This document shows, piece after piece, positions 1 through 7,926 of a stretch of DNA of 64,000 nt (its first letter is position 1; every line of letters begins with the position of its first letter). This DNA comes from Catellatospora sichuanensis (GTDB lineage: Bacteria; Actinomycetota; Actinomycetes; Mycobacteriales; Micromonosporaceae): the NCBI RefSeq assembly GCF_007483665.1, contig NZ_VIQO01000002.1, positions 124,001 through 188,000 on the forward strand. The letters run 5' to 3'. Under the pieces are notes generated by a model. That model searched no databases. It saw nothing but the letters and a program-made list of their open reading frames with translations, and had not been told where the DNA came from. Both the position numbers and the translations under genes were made by a program.

Positions 1-3
1 CGC

Positions 4-195
4 TTGGTGATCCGTGGCGCGGTCCTCGCGGCACTGGGCGTGGTCTCTCTCGGCACCGCAAGCCCTGCCGCCGCGGACAGTGTCGACTGGACCCGTGTCG
101 ACCAGCCGACCACGCAGAGTGTGGACTGGACGACGAGTCCGGCGGATGACGGTGAGCAGCATAGTTTGGAGTCACTCTCCGTCGACTGGACCTGA
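4..195 (+). CDS. Small exported peptide with three SVDWT repeats
   Basis: The open frame begins at a TTG at the left edge, so the true start may lie outside the window. The roughly 63-residue product has a short basic start, a hydrophobic stretch (about residues 5-18) and an A-x-A-like cleavage site near ASPAAA, which together look like a signal peptide. The mature part would be only about 38 residues and carries the motif SVDWT three times, the last copy ending exactly at the stop codon. I do not recognise the family. The gene ends 44 nt before the GGDEF/EAL gene on the same strand, so the two are probably co-transcribed. It could be a secreted signal or ligand for the membrane input domain next door, but that is inference. 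Confidence 0.55.
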   Translation: MVIRGAVLAALGVVSLGTASPAAADSVDWTRVDQPTTQSVDWTTSPADDGEQHSLESLSVDWT

Positions 196-239
196 CAGCC
201 GGCCGGAGCCGGCTAGCGCGGAGTGGAGCATCGACGACA

Positions 240-2762
240 GTGGCCATTGATCGGCGTGTCAAACGCTCGGCTGAGCTGGCGTGGCTCATCACGGGGCCGC
301 TGGTGCTGGTCACTCTGGGCTTGACCGCCCTGACACTGCGCAAATCGCCGGAGCCGTTGGGGAACTGGCTGCTGGCACTGGTCTTCTTCGTACTTTTCCT
401 GGGCTCCGAGCTGACGGTCCTGCAGTTCGAGATCCGGCGGCACGGATTCGTGCTCACCCTGGCGGACATCCCGTTCGTGCTGGCGTTGGCCTACCTGCCC
501 CCGGTGACCCTGCTGATCGTCAGAGTCGCGGTGTACGCGCTGGTCCAGTGGCGCCGAAGAGCCGTACCGGTCAAGGCGGCGTTCAACGTCTCGCTCATGG
601 CGGCGGCCACCGCTTGCGCGAACCTTGTCGTGCTGCCGATCACGCCGGTGAATCCCAAGGACCCCACGAGCTGGGTCGTCCTGATGGTCGCCGTGCTGAC
701 CAGCGTCGTCGTCTCCTTCGTCGGCGTCACCGGGGTGATCAGCCTGGTGCAGGGCCGGTTCGCGCCGCAGGAGACCGCGGCGACGGTGGTGCCGGGCTTC
801 ATCGTCGCGGTGATCACCACCACCATCGGCCTGGCGATCCTGCTCATCCTGCAACAGGGTCCGGCAGCGTTCGCGCTGATGGCGGTGCTGCTCGTCTTCT
901 TCGTCGTCGCCTACCGCTCGTATGCGCGCTCGATGACACAGCACCGGACGCTGACCGAGATCTACGACCTGACCGGGGCCATCTCCGACACGCCGCACGA
1001 CGGCACCCTGCCTGACGTGCTGCTCGCCCGGGTGCGGCGGGTGCTCCAGGCCGAGTACGCCACGCTGTGGCTGCCGGCGCAGGGCCGTCACCCGGAGGTG
1101 CTGCTGAGCGCCCGCGCCGACGACAAGGGCCTGCTGGACGTGGCCGGCACCCCGGAGTCGCTGCGCAAACAGGCGGTCGAGGCGGGGCAGACCGTCGCCG
1201 CCGGCGCCAAGCTGGGTGACGAACCCCTGCGGGCGCAGCTGCGGGAGCATGGCACCAAGGACGCCATCGTCGTGCCGTTGCGAGCCAGCTCAGCCGTCAT
1301 CGGCACGCTCGAGGTGGCGGGCCGGCTCGGTGACAACCTGTATTTCGGCCCCGGTGACGTTCGCCTGCTCGAGGCGATCGCCGCGCATGCCGCGGTGGCG
1401 GTGGAGAACAACCGCCTGGTCGATCGGCTGCGGTTCGACGCGTACCACGACGCGCTCACCGCATTGCCCAACCGTCGGCGCATCAACCAGGCACTCGAGG
1501 AGGCGGTTCGCGTCCGGGCGCCCGGCGAGGTCGTGGCGGTGCTGATGTTCGACGTCGACGGGCTGCGTGACGTCAACGATTCGCTCGGACATGCCGCAGG
1601 CGACCAGCTGCTGGCCGAGGTCGCCACCCGTCTGCGCACGCTGTCGCCGCCCGCGGCGCTGGTCGGCCGGGTCGGCGGCGACGAGTTCGTGGTGACGCTG
1701 CGCCTGCCGAATGCCGAGGCGGCGCTGCAGCTGGCCGCGGAGCTGCGCAGCCAGCTGCAGAACCCGATGACGTTCGGCTCGCTGACGCTGGACGTGGACA
1801 CCGCGGTCGGGGTGAGCCTGCACCCGGAGCACGGCTCCGACCCGGCGACGCTGCTGCAGCGCGCCGACGTGGCCACCCACGCGGCGAAGTCGCTGGCCGG
1901 TGGGGTGCAGCTGTTCGACCTGGCGCTGGAGTCGCGCTCGGTGCGCCGGCTCGGCCTGGCCGGGGACCTGCGCCGTGCCCTGGACAACAACGAGCTGGAG
2001 GTCTACTTCCAGCCCAAGGTCACCCTGCGGGACCGCCGCCTGATCGGCGTGGAGTGCCTGGCCCGCTGGGAGCACCCGACGCACGGCGCGGTGCAGCCGG
2101 AGGACTTCGTCGCGGTGGCCGAGCACACCGGGCAGCTGTCCCGGCTCACCGAGGTGGTGATGCGGGAGGGCCTGCGCCGTGCGCGCCAGTGGGTGGACGC
2201 CGGCCGGCCGCTGTCGGTCGCGGTGAACCTCTCGCCGCGCACGCTGGTCGACCCGGCGTTCCCGGACCGGGTGGACGACCTGCTCCAGGAGTACGGCGTG
2301 TCACCCGACCGGCTGACCCTGGAGATAACCGAGGACGGGGTGGTGGACGGGGTCGACCGGCTGCTGCCGACCCTGCGCCGGCTCTACGACCTGGGCGTGC
2401 ACCTGAGCGTGGACGATTTCGGCACCGGCTACTCGTCGCTGTCGTATCTGCGGCGGCTGCCGGTGCACGAGGTGAAGGTGGACCGCTCGTTCGTGCAGGG
2501 CATGGCGACCGACCCGGGTGACCTGGCCATCGTGCGGGCCGTGGTGGACATCTCGCGGCACTTCGGCCTGAGTGTGGTGGCCGAGGGTGTGGAGAGCGAG
2601 CTGACCCTGGAGCTGCTCGAGGAGATCGGCTGCGACATCGGGCAGGGCTTCCTGTTCAGCCGGCCGCTGCCGTACGAGCGGCTGGAAGCCTGGCTGGGTG
2701 CCCAGACCGACGCCGAACCGACCCCGCTGGGCGAGGTCCGGCGGCTGCGCGCGGTGGGCTGA
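240..2762 (+). CDS. Membrane-bound GGDEF/EAL c-di-GMP turnover protein
   Basis: The 840-residue protein starts at GTG. Residues about 1-230 hold several membrane helices (a MASE-like input region), about 250-395 look like a GAF domain, then GGDEF and EAL domains follow. The synthase signature is intact (GGDEF at 479-483), but there is no RxxD inhibitory site just before it. In the EAL domain the usual EAL triplet reads ECL (605-607). The other metal and catalytic signatures are present: NLSP, EITE, DDFGTGYSS (D725, D726), the K of VKVD, and AEGVE. Both synthesis and hydrolysis of cyclic di-GMP are therefore possible, and the dominant activity cannot be told. It lies just downstream of the SVDWT peptide gene. 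Confidence 0.93.
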   Translation: MAIDRRVKRSAELAWLITGPLVLVTLGLTALTLRKSPEPLGNWLLALVFFVLFLGSELTVLQFEIRRHGFVLTLADIPFVLALAYLPPVTLLIVRVAVYALVQWRRRAVPVKAAFNVSLMAAATACANLVVLPITPVNPKDPTSWVVLMVAVLTSVVVSFVGVTGVISLVQGRFAPQETAATVVPGFIVAVITTTIGLAILLILQQGPAAFALMAVLLVFFVVAYRSYARSMTQHRTLTEIYDLTGAISDTPHDGTLPDVLLARVRRVLQAEYATLWLPAQGRHPEVLLSARADDKGLLDVAGTPESLRKQAVEAGQTVAAGAKLGDEPLRAQLREHGTKDAIVVPLRASSAVIGTLEVAGRLGDNLYFGPGDVRLLEAIAAHAAVAVENNRLVDRLRFDAYHDALTALPNRRRINQALEEAVRVRAPGEVVAVLMFDVDGLRDVNDSLGHAAGDQLLAEVATRLRTLSPPAALVGRVGGDEFVVTLRLPNAEAALQLAAELRSQLQNPMTFGSLTLDVDTAVGVSLHPEHGSDPATLLQRADVATHAAKSLAGGVQLFDLALESRSVRRLGLAGDLRRALDNNELEVYFQPKVTLRDRRLIGVECLARWEHPTHGAVQPEDFVAVAEHTGQLSRLTEVVMREGLRRARQWVDAGRPLSVAVNLSPRTLVDPAFPDRVDDLLQEYGVSPDRLTLEITEDGVVDGVDRLLPTLRRLYDLGVHLSVDDFGTGYSSLSYLRRLPVHEVKVDRSFVQGMATDPGDLAIVRAVVDISRHFGLSVVAEGVESELTLELLEEIGCDIGQGFLFSRPLPYERLEAWLGAQTDAEPTPLGEVRRLRAVG

Positions 2763-2768
2763 ACCACA

Positions 2769-2784
2769 CCCCGGCGCGCCGGGG
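2769..2784. terminator. GC palindrome after the GGDEF/EAL gene
   Basis: A perfect 16-bp palindrome (CCCCGGCGCGCCGGGG) begins 7 nt after the stop codon. It has no T-run, so it is a plausible but unproven terminator. Confidence 0.4.
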
Positions 2785-2794
2785 GTAACCCGAT

Positions 2795-2823
2795 TTCCAG
2801 TGCGGCTTGTTGTTGTGTACTCT
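2795..2823 (+). promoter_or_regulatory. Candidate promoter for the tRNA genes
   Basis: A TTCCAG -35-like box and a TACTCT -10 box are separated by 17 nt. They lie about 45 nt upstream of tRNA-Thr. The match was judged by eye. Confidence 0.4.
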
Positions 2824-2868
2824 TACCAAGGCGCGCGGCGAGGTGGGAAACCACCTGGCGACGAGCAC

Positions 2869-2941
2869 GCCCCCTTAGCTCAGTCGGCAGAGCGTCTCCA
2901 TGGTAAGGAGAAGGTCTACGGTTCGATTCCGTAAGGGGGCT
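2869..2941 (+). tRNA. tRNA-Thr (GGT anticodon)
   Basis: The full cloverleaf can be drawn. The acceptor stem is GCCCCCT paired with AGGGGGC, the D-arm is GCTC/GAGC, the anticodon stem is TCTCC/GGAGA with loop ATGGTAA, and the T-arm contains GGTTCGATTCC. The anticodon GGT (2902-2904) reads ACC and ACT threonine codons. CCA is not encoded. Confidence 0.96.
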
Positions 2942-2948
2942 CGACCGG

Positions 2949-2972
2949 ACTCCCGGTGCATCCACCGGGAGT
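2949..2972. other. Hairpin between tRNA-Thr and tRNA-Met
   Basis: A perfect 10-bp stem (2949-2958 with 2963-2972) closes a 4-nt loop. It starts 7 nt after tRNA-Thr and could be a processing spacer or a weak terminator. No T-run follows it. Confidence 0.45.
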
Positions 2973-2981
2973 GCCCGCCAC

Positions 2982-3054
2982 GGCGGTGTAGCTCAGATGG
3001 CAGAGCAAGCGGCTCATAATCGCTGTGTCGCCGGTTCAATTCCGGCCACCGCTA
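2982..3054 (+). tRNA. tRNA-Met (CAT anticodon, elongator type)
   Basis: The acceptor stem is GGCGGTG paired with CACCGCT (one G-U pair, then discriminator A). The anticodon stem is AGCGG/TCGCT with loop CTCATAA, giving CAT at 3015-3017. A CAT tRNA can also be initiator Met or lysidine-modified Ile. The paired first base pair excludes the initiator type. The position before rpmG is the usual actinobacterial elongator-Met site. Confidence 0.92.
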
Positions 3055-3155
3055 CGTTGTGTTGAATCGCTGGTGCGTGTCGCCAGTCAACGCTAGATCG
3101 CAGACCGGCGGGGTATTCCCTGGTCGCGGTGTAAGGATCGCCATGGCGGCCCTTT

Positions 3156-3185
3156 TTGCATGTCTGGATGGACTTCGTCTATCTT
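3156..3185 (+). promoter_or_regulatory. Candidate promoter of rpmG
   Basis: TTGCAT (3156-3161) and TATCTT (3180-3185) are spaced by 18 nt. They sit about 45 nt upstream of the rpmG start. Confidence 0.45.
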
Positions 3186-3229
3186 GGTATGCCGGTAACT
3201 AAAGCAGCTTGTTCTAGAAAGGCACTCCC

Positions 3230-3397
3230 GTGGCCAAGGCGACTGACGTACGTCCAAAGATCACCATGGCGTGCGTGGACTGCAAGGAGCGGAACTACAT
3301 CACCAAGAAGAACCGGCGTAACGACCCGGATCGGATTGAGCTGAAGAAGTTCTGCCCGCGCTGCGGCAAGCACACCGCGCACCGCGAGACCCGCTGA
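3230..3397 (+). CDS. rpmG: 50S ribosomal protein L33 (bL33), zinc-binding form
   Basis: A 55-residue protein from a GTG start (begins [18 protein letters not shown]). The two CxxC pairs, C15/C18 and C42/C45, mark the zinc-containing form that is used when zinc is plentiful. The length and the [15 protein letters not shown] core are typical of bL33. A separate zinc-independent copy would have to lie elsewhere in the genome. It is followed by a strong hairpin and the hadA-like gene, the same neighbourhood as in mycobacteria. Confidence 0.95.
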   Translation: MAKATDVRPKITMACVDCKERNYITKKNRRNDPDRIELKKFCPRCGKHTAHRETR

Positions 3398-3420
3398 CCT
3401 TTCCGGTCCAGCAGACGTTC

Positions 3421-3457
3421 CCAGCAGGGGGCGGCCCATCGGGCCGCCCCCTGCTGG
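3421..3457. terminator. Terminator after rpmG
   Basis: A perfect 17-bp stem (3421-3437 with 3441-3457) closes a 3-nt loop. There is no U-tract. The hairpin ends only 15 nt before the hadA-like start codon. Confidence 0.7.
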
Positions 3458-3472
3458 CATAGGTTCAGCGGT

Positions 3473-3922
3473 ATGCCGTTGGACCAGTCATTCACCGGTC
3501 GGACCTATCCGCCGACCGAGCCCTACCAGGTGGGCCGCGAGAAGATCAGGGAGTTCGCCACCGCCATCGGTGCCGCCGACGCCCTGCACCACGACGTGGA
3601 GGCCGCGCAGAAGGCCGGCTACCGCGACGTGGTGGCGCCTCCCACCTTCCCGATCATCCTGAGCTTCGCCGCCATGGAGCAGATCGTCACCGACCCGGAA
3701 CTGGGTATGGACTACACCCGCGTGGTCCACGGCGACCAGCGCTTCTCCTACCGCCGTCCGATCGTCGCCGGCGACGAGCTGGTGGTCGTCAGCAGCATCG
3801 ACGACATCACGCATCGCGGCGGCCACGACTTCCTGACCACCCGCGCCGAGCTGGCCACGCCGGCCGGCGAGCCCGTGGTGACCGTGGTGTGCAAGCTCGT
3901 CGTCCGAGGGCATGGTGAGTGA
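3473..3922 (+). CDS. HadA/HadC-like MaoC-type dehydratase subunit (N-terminal hot-dog fold)
   Basis: A 149-residue FAS1-type (3R)-hydroxyacyl-ACP dehydratase-like protein. In mycobacteria HadA pairs with the catalytic HadB in the FAS-II cycle. Like HadA, this subunit lacks the D-x4-H catalytic dyad that its neighbour carries. The stop codon is one base before the preferred ATG of the hadB-like gene. A TAGGTT -10-like box (3460-3465) puts a start site at the A of the ATG, so the mRNA may be leaderless. Micromonosporaceae make no mycolic acids, so the acyl substrate here is unknown. Confidence 0.85.
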   Translation: MPLDQSFTGRTYPPTEPYQVGREKIREFATAIGAADALHHDVEAAQKAGYRDVVAPPTFPIILSFAAMEQIVTDPELGMDYTRVVHGDQRFSYRRPIVAGDELVVVSSIDDITHRGGHDFLTTRAELATPAGEPVVTVVCKLVVRGHGE

Positions 3923-3923
3923 G

Positions 3924-4331
3924 ATGGCGTTCGAGAAGGGTCAGCAGCTGCCGCTGCAGACGTTCCGGGTGACCCGGGCCGACCTGGTCCGCTACGCGGG
4001 CGCGTCGGGCGACTTCAACCCGATCCACTGGAGCGAGCGCACCGCCGTCGGGGTGGGCCTGCCGGGCGTGATCGCGCACGGGATGTACACGATGGCGCTG
4101 GCGGGCCGGGCGGTGACCGGCTGGGTCGGCTCCGCTGATGCGGTGCTCGACATCGGGGTCAGGTTCACCCGTCCGGTGCCCGTGCCGGACACGGACGAGG
4201 GCACCGAGGTGGAGTTCACCGCGGTGATCAAGAACGTGTCCGAGGACGATCTGGTCACCTTCGACCTCACCGCGACCTGCGCCGGCGAGAAGGTGTTGGC
4301 GCAGGCCAGAGTCGTGGTCAAGCAGATCTGA
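3924..4331 (+). CDS. HadB-like MaoC dehydratase, catalytic subunit
   Basis: A 135-residue hot-dog dehydratase when started at the ATG at 3924. In-frame starts at 3912 (ATG) and 3915 (GTG) overlap the previous gene and cannot be excluded. The catalytic dyad is visible in GDFNPIHW (D30, H35), followed by the hydratase signature GVIAHGM. With the preceding subunit it should form a heterodimer that dehydrates a (3R)-hydroxyacyl thioester. No hadC-like third gene follows; tRNA-Trp comes next, in the mycobacterial order without hadC. Confidence 0.87.
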   Translation: MAFEKGQQLPLQTFRVTRADLVRYAGASGDFNPIHWSERTAVGVGLPGVIAHGMYTMALAGRAVTGWVGSADAVLDIGVRFTRPVPVPDTDEGTEVEFTAVIKNVSEDDLVTFDLTATCAGEKVLAQARVVVKQI

Positions 4332-4384
4332 CGGCTGTTCCGTTGGGCGGCCGGCCGGTGGCGAGAGAAAATAGGGAGTGCCAG

Positions 4385-4414
4385 TTGGCCCACTCGCCTG
4401 TCTACCCGTACACT
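4385..4414 (+). promoter_or_regulatory. Candidate promoter for tRNA-Trp and secE-nusG
   Basis: TTGGCC (4385-4390) and TACACT (4409-4414) are spaced by 18 nt. The expected start, near 4421, is about 60 nt before tRNA-Trp. Confidence 0.5.
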
Positions 4415-4481
4415 GGTCGGCCGTGGGGTTAGTGAACTCCGCCGGTGGCTTTCGGCCTTCGGCAGGGTGCTCTTCCCGCAC

Positions 4482-4554
4482 AGGGGTGTGGCGCAATTGG
4501 CAGCGCAGCGGTCTCCAAAACCGCAGGTTGCAGGTTCGAGTCCTGTCGCCCCTG
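4482..4554 (+). tRNA. tRNA-Trp (CCA anticodon)
   Basis: The acceptor stem is AGGGGTG paired with CGCCCCT (one T-G pair), with discriminator G. The anticodon stem is GCGGT/ACCGC with loop CTCCAAA, so the anticodon CCA lies at 4515-4517. The T-arm contains AGGTTCGAGTCCT. It sits directly upstream of secE, a conserved actinobacterial arrangement. A GCCCCCA/TGGGGGC hairpin follows at 4660-4677. Confidence 0.96.
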
Positions 4555-4779
4555 CGGCTTTGGCCTACCGGCCCGCGGTGGGCGATCATGGGAATCGGCC
4601 CACCGGATGTCTTCCGCGACGTCCTCGGCTGGTGGACCATGGTCGTATGGCCCGTATCGGCCCCCACTGCTGGGGGCGGGCCTGATGTGACAGGTGCTCC
4701 TCGTGCGACTGCGTCGGGCACACGGGATCGTGTCCCTGCACGATTCCGACACCACCCCGCGAGATGGAAGTAGGGCGAA

Positions 4780-5166
4780 GTGGCCGAGAGCAACCGACGT
4801 GGCGAGGACGCCGCGGACGAGCACGTTGACGGCGTGTTCGACGACGCTGTCGACGACGACGCCCAGGACGACGAGTCCGGCGTCTCCGGCGGTGGCACCG
4901 CGACCAAGTCCCGCAAGCTGACTGACGGCAAGGGCTCGGTCAAGAGCACGGAGAAGGCCGAGAAGGTCGGCTTCTTCGGCCGTATCGGACGTTTTGTCCG
5001 TGAGATCGTCGCCGAGCTGCGTAAGGTCATCTGGCCGACGCGCAACGAGCTGCTGACGTACACGGCCGTCGTGCTGGTGTTCCTGACCGTCATGATGACC
5101 GTCGTGACGCTGCTGGACCTCGCCTACGCCCGGGGTGTGCTGTTCGTCTTCGGCGACGCGAAGTAA
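4780..5166 (+). CDS. secE: Preprotein translocase subunit SecE
   Basis: A 128-residue single-span SecE from a GTG start. It clamps SecY in the SecYEG channel. Residues 1-62 are a long acidic, low-complexity cytoplasmic extension, as is usual in actinobacteria. The conserved amphipathic segment follows ([24 protein letters not shown]), then one membrane helix (about 94-118). It ends 14 nt before nusG, so the two genes are co-transcribed. Confidence 0.95.
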   Translation: MAESNRRGEDAADEHVDGVFDDAVDDDAQDDESGVSGGGTATKSRKLTDGKGSVKSTEKAEKVGFFGRIGRFVREIVAELRKVIWPTRNELLTYTAVVLVFLTVMMTVVTLLDLAYARGVLFVFGDAK

Positions 5167-5180
5167 CACAAACTACGGAA

Positions 5181-5897
5181 GTGAGCGGCTACGTGCCTGA
5201 GTACGACGAGACGGCCCAGACGGAAGACACCGAGGTGACCTCCGCGGTCGCGGTGACCGACGAGCCGACGCTTGAGACGGCACCCGCTGACGACGAGTTC
5301 GACCCGGCCGCCGAGCTGCGCCAGAAGCTGCGGTTCGCGCCCGGCGACTGGTACGTCGTGCACTCGTACGCCGGCTACGAGAACAAGGTCAAGACGAACC
5401 TCGAGACCCGGATCACGAGCCTCGACATGGAGGAGTTCATCTTCCAGGTCGAGGTGCCGACCCGTGAAGAGGTCGAGGTCAAGAACGGCAAGCGCACCCA
5501 GGTGCAGAGCAAGGTCTTCCCCGGTTACCTGCTGGTCCGGATGGACCTCACGCCCGAGTCGTACTCGTGCGTGCGCAACACCCCCGGGGTGACCGGCTTC
5601 GTCGGCGCGACGGACCGGGCCGACCGCCCGGCGCCGCTGAGCCTCGACGAGGTGCTGAAGTGGCTGCTGCCCGCGGTCGAGGCGCCCGGCGCCGGCCAGA
5701 AGAAGGCCAAGGCCGAGATCCGCGTGCTGGACTTCGAGGTCGGCGACTCCGTCACCGTCACCGACGGTGCGTTCGCCTCGCTGCCGGCCACGATCTCCGA
5801 GATCAACGCCGACCAGCAGAAGCTCAAGGTGCTGGTGTCGATCTTCGGTCGGGAGACCCCGGTCGAGCTGAACTTCAACCAGGTCGCCAAGATCTGA
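5181..5897 (+). CDS. nusG: Transcription termination/antitermination factor NusG
   Basis: A 238-residue NusG from a GTG start. An acidic N-terminal extension of about 50 residues precedes the NGN domain (begins [15 protein letters not shown]), which binds RNA polymerase across the cleft. The C-terminal KOW domain (about 185-238) contains [21 protein letters not shown] and can contact Rho or S10. It follows secE in the conserved order. Confidence 0.97.
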   Translation: MSGYVPEYDETAQTEDTEVTSAVAVTDEPTLETAPADDEFDPAAELRQKLRFAPGDWYVVHSYAGYENKVKTNLETRITSLDMEEFIFQVEVPTREEVEVKNGKRTQVQSKVFPGYLLVRMDLTPESYSCVRNTPGVTGFVGATDRADRPAPLSLDEVLKWLLPAVEAPGAGQKKAKAEIRVLDFEVGDSVTVTDGAFASLPATISEINADQQKLKVLVSIFGRETPVELNFNQVAKI

Positions 5898-5912
5898 TTG
5901 CAGACGTGATCA

Positions 5913-5950
5913 CGCGGCGGGTGCCCCTCGGGGCCCCGCCGCGCGGCGTT
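5913..5950. terminator. Terminator between nusG and rplK
   Basis: The arms CGCGGCGGG (5913-5921) and CCCGCCGCG (5935-5943) pair perfectly, and a short GTTTC follows. It separates secE-nusG from rplK-rplA. The remaining spacer to 6138 should carry the rplK promoter, but I see no convincing boxes. Confidence 0.5.
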
Positions 5951-6138
5951 TCACCGCGTCGCTGGTCACATCCGGTGCGAAGGTCCCACCTCGCCGGATA
6001 GGCGCGCGCGAGTATGCGCTAACCTAGAACGTCCGGCCTGTGCCGCGCGCTGACCGTGCGCGCGAACGCACCGGCCGGTCCGGTGTAAACCACCCTGATC
6101 CGCCGAGACGGCGGGTCGACAAGTCCCAGGAAGTAGAC

Positions 6139-6570
6139 ATGCCTCCGAAGAAGAAACTCGTCAAGACGTTCACGCTGCAGCTGAAGGCCGGCCAGGCCAC
6201 CCCGGCACCGCCGGTGGGCCCCGCGCTGGGTCAGCACGGCGTGAACATCATGGAGTTCTGCAAGGCGTACAACGCCCAGACCGAGTCGCAGCGCGGTGAC
6301 ATCGTCCCGGCACAGATCAGCGTGTACGAGGACCGCTCGTTCACGTTCGTGCTGAAGACGCCGCCGGCCGCCCGCCTCCTGATCAAGGCCGCCGGTGTCG
6401 CCAAGGGCTCCGGCGTGCCGCACACCACCAAGGTCGGTTCGGTTACCCGCGCCCAGGTGCGCGAGATCGCCGAGAAGAAGATGTCCGACCTGAACGCCAA
6501 CGACCTGGACATGGCCGAGCGCATCATCGCCGGCACCGCCCGGTCGATGGGCATCACCGTCAAGGACTGA
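6139..6570 (+). CDS. rplK: 50S ribosomal protein L11 (uL11)
   Basis: A 143-residue uL11. The start is the ATG preceded by CCAGGAAG. The protein forms the GTPase-associated centre with 23S rRNA and the L10-L12 stalk. The N-terminal [22 protein letters not shown] segment keeps the prolines where thiopeptide-resistance changes arise, so the sequence looks thiostrepton-sensitive. The C-terminal rRNA-binding domain is complete. It is followed by rplA after 87 nt. Confidence 0.97.
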   Translation: MPPKKKLVKTFTLQLKAGQATPAPPVGPALGQHGVNIMEFCKAYNAQTESQRGDIVPAQISVYEDRSFTFVLKTPPAARLLIKAAGVAKGSGVPHTTKVGSVTRAQVREIAEKKMSDLNANDLDMAERIIAGTARSMGITVKD

Positions 6571-6657
6571 ACGCCGCACGCGGCGCCGCCGCCTGACGGT
6601 TCGATGTTTCGTGGGAGGGCCCGGAAGGGCTCGACACAACCACAGGAGATCTGAGAA

Positions 6658-7368
6658 ATGAAGCACGGCAAGAGCTACAACACTGCCGCTGAGAAGGTCG
6701 ACCGGGACAAGCTGTACACCCCCGTCGAGGCCATCAAGCTGGCGAAGGACACCACCAAGGTCAAATTCGACGCCACGGTCGAGGTCGCGATGCGCCTCGG
6801 CGTCGACCCCCGCAAGGCGGACCAGATGGTCCGCGGCGTGGTCAACCTGCCGCACGGCACCGGTAAGACCGCCCGCGTGATCGTCTTCGCCTCCGGCGAG
6901 AAGGCCGCCGAGGCGACCGCCGCCGGCGCCGACGCCGTCGGGACCGACGAGCTGGTGGCCCGTATTCAGGAAGGCTGGCTGGACTTCGACGCCGCGATCG
7001 CGACGCCGGACCAGATGGCCAAGATCGGTCGGATCGCGCGGATCCTGGGCCCGCGCGGCCTCATGCCGAACCCGAAGACCGGCACGGTCACCATGGACAT
7101 CACCAAGGCGGTGTCCGACATCAAGGGCGGAAAGATCACCTTCCGCGTGGACAAGCACTCGAACCTGCACATGATCATCGGTAAGGCGTCGTTCACTGCT
7201 GAGCAGCTGGTCGACAACTACGCCGCGGTGCTGGAGGAGGTGCTGCGGTCCAAGCCGTCGGCGTCCAAGGGCAAGTACCTGAAGAAGGTCTTCGTGACCA
7301 CCACGATGGGCCCGGGCATCCCGGTCGACCCCAACGTGACCCGCAACATCCAGGAGAACGAGGCCTGA
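6658..7368 (+). CDS. rplA: 50S ribosomal protein L1 (uL1)
   Basis: A 236-residue uL1, full length, preceded by CAGGAGAT. It forms the mobile stalk at the ribosomal E site and in many bacteria represses its own L11 operon by binding the mRNA. The signature [14 protein letters not shown] is present at about residues 129-143. It is the last gene of the rplK-rplA unit, and a terminator follows. Confidence 0.97.
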   Translation: MKHGKSYNTAAEKVDRDKLYTPVEAIKLAKDTTKVKFDATVEVAMRLGVDPRKADQMVRGVVNLPHGTGKTARVIVFASGEKAAEATAAGADAVGTDELVARIQEGWLDFDAAIATPDQMAKIGRIARILGPRGLMPNPKTGTVTMDITKAVSDIKGGKITFRVDKHSNLHMIIGKASFTAEQLVDNYAAVLEEVLRSKPSASKGKYLKKVFVTTTMGPGIPVDPNVTRNIQENEA

Positions 7369-7388
7369 TCCGCCTCCCACTCCACGCC

Positions 7389-7422
7389 GAAGGCCCCGCC
7401 CGCACCCGCGAGCGGGGCCTTC
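7389..7422 (+). terminator. Terminator after rplA
   Basis: An 11-bp stem pairs GAAGGCCCCGC (7389-7399) with GCGGGGCCTTC (7412-7422). It starts 20 nt after the rplA stop. Confidence 0.65.
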
Positions 7423-7429
7423 CGCTTAC

Positions 7430-7483
7430 CGAAGGAAGGGCACCTTCTTGTCGCTATATGTGGAGGAAGGTGCCCTTCTTAAC
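7430..7483 (-). repeat. 54-nt palindromic element, copy 1
   Basis: Perfect 13-bp arms, GAAGGGCACCTTC (7435-7447) and GAAGGTGCCCTTC (7466-7478), enclose 18 nt. The element lies between the convergent rplA and gntR-type genes. A second copy in the opposite orientation, with identical arms, identical loop length and matching flanks, lies at 42543-42596. It probably works as a bidirectional terminator. See findings. Confidence 0.8.
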
Positions 7484-7551
7484 ACTGCCCCCGCCCGGAC
7501 CTGCGGGAACCCGCCCGTTCACGCGCGGTGGCGACCACCGCGGCGGGTAGG

Positions 7552-7926
7552 TCAGGGGTGGGGCCAGGCGGTGCGCACGGCGTCGAGGGCCTCGTCGAGG
7601 TCCGCGCCGAGCCCGACCGCGGTGGTGGCGTAGCCGCCCGCCGCCAGTGCCAGCGGCCCCCGTCGGTCCGCCGGTGCCTTGGCGGTGCGCGCGGCCACCA
7701 CCGTGCCGGCCGCGCGCCGGGTCGTCACCAGCCCCGCCGCTTCCAGCTCCTGGTAGGCGCGCGCCACCGTGCCGGTGGCCAGCCCGAGATCGGCGGCGAG
7801 CTGACGGATCGGCGGCAGTCGGTGGCCCACCGGCAGCATGCCGCCGTTGATCAGCGCCTCGACCTGGGTGCGGATTTGTTCATAGGGGGGTACGGGGCCG
7901 GGCCGGACGGTGATCGTCGGGATCAC
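7552..7926 (-). CDS. GntR-family transcriptional regulator (YtrA-like, short)
   Basis: A 124-residue regulator with an N-terminal winged helix (about 13-80). PPYEQIRTQVEALI is the first helix and the recognition region reads LAADLGLATGTVARAYQELEAAGLV. The C-terminal tail is too short for a large effector domain, which fits the YtrA subfamily. The GTG start overlaps the stop of the upstream membrane gene by 4 nt, so the two are translated together. It probably represses its own operon through the palindromes at 8667-8732. Confidence 0.88.
   Translation of the reverse strand: MIPTITVRPGPVPPYEQIRTQVEALINGGMLPVGHRLPPIRQLAADLGLATGTVARAYQELEAAGLVTTRRAAGTVVAARTAKAPADRRGPLALAAGGYATTAVGLGADLDEALDAVRTAWPHP

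Noticed and set aside
2982-3054. CAT tRNA as tRNA-Ile2 or initiator Met
   Set aside because: The first acceptor pair forms (G-U), unlike the initiator, and the gene order matches elongator tRNA-Met. Ile2 cannot be fully excluded without modification data.
4332-4481. A hadC gene after the hadB-like gene
   Set aside because: No third hot-dog frame exists before tRNA-Trp.
4378-4773. Plus-strand open frames across tRNA-Trp
   Set aside because: They run through a clear tRNA gene and have no protein similarity I can see.
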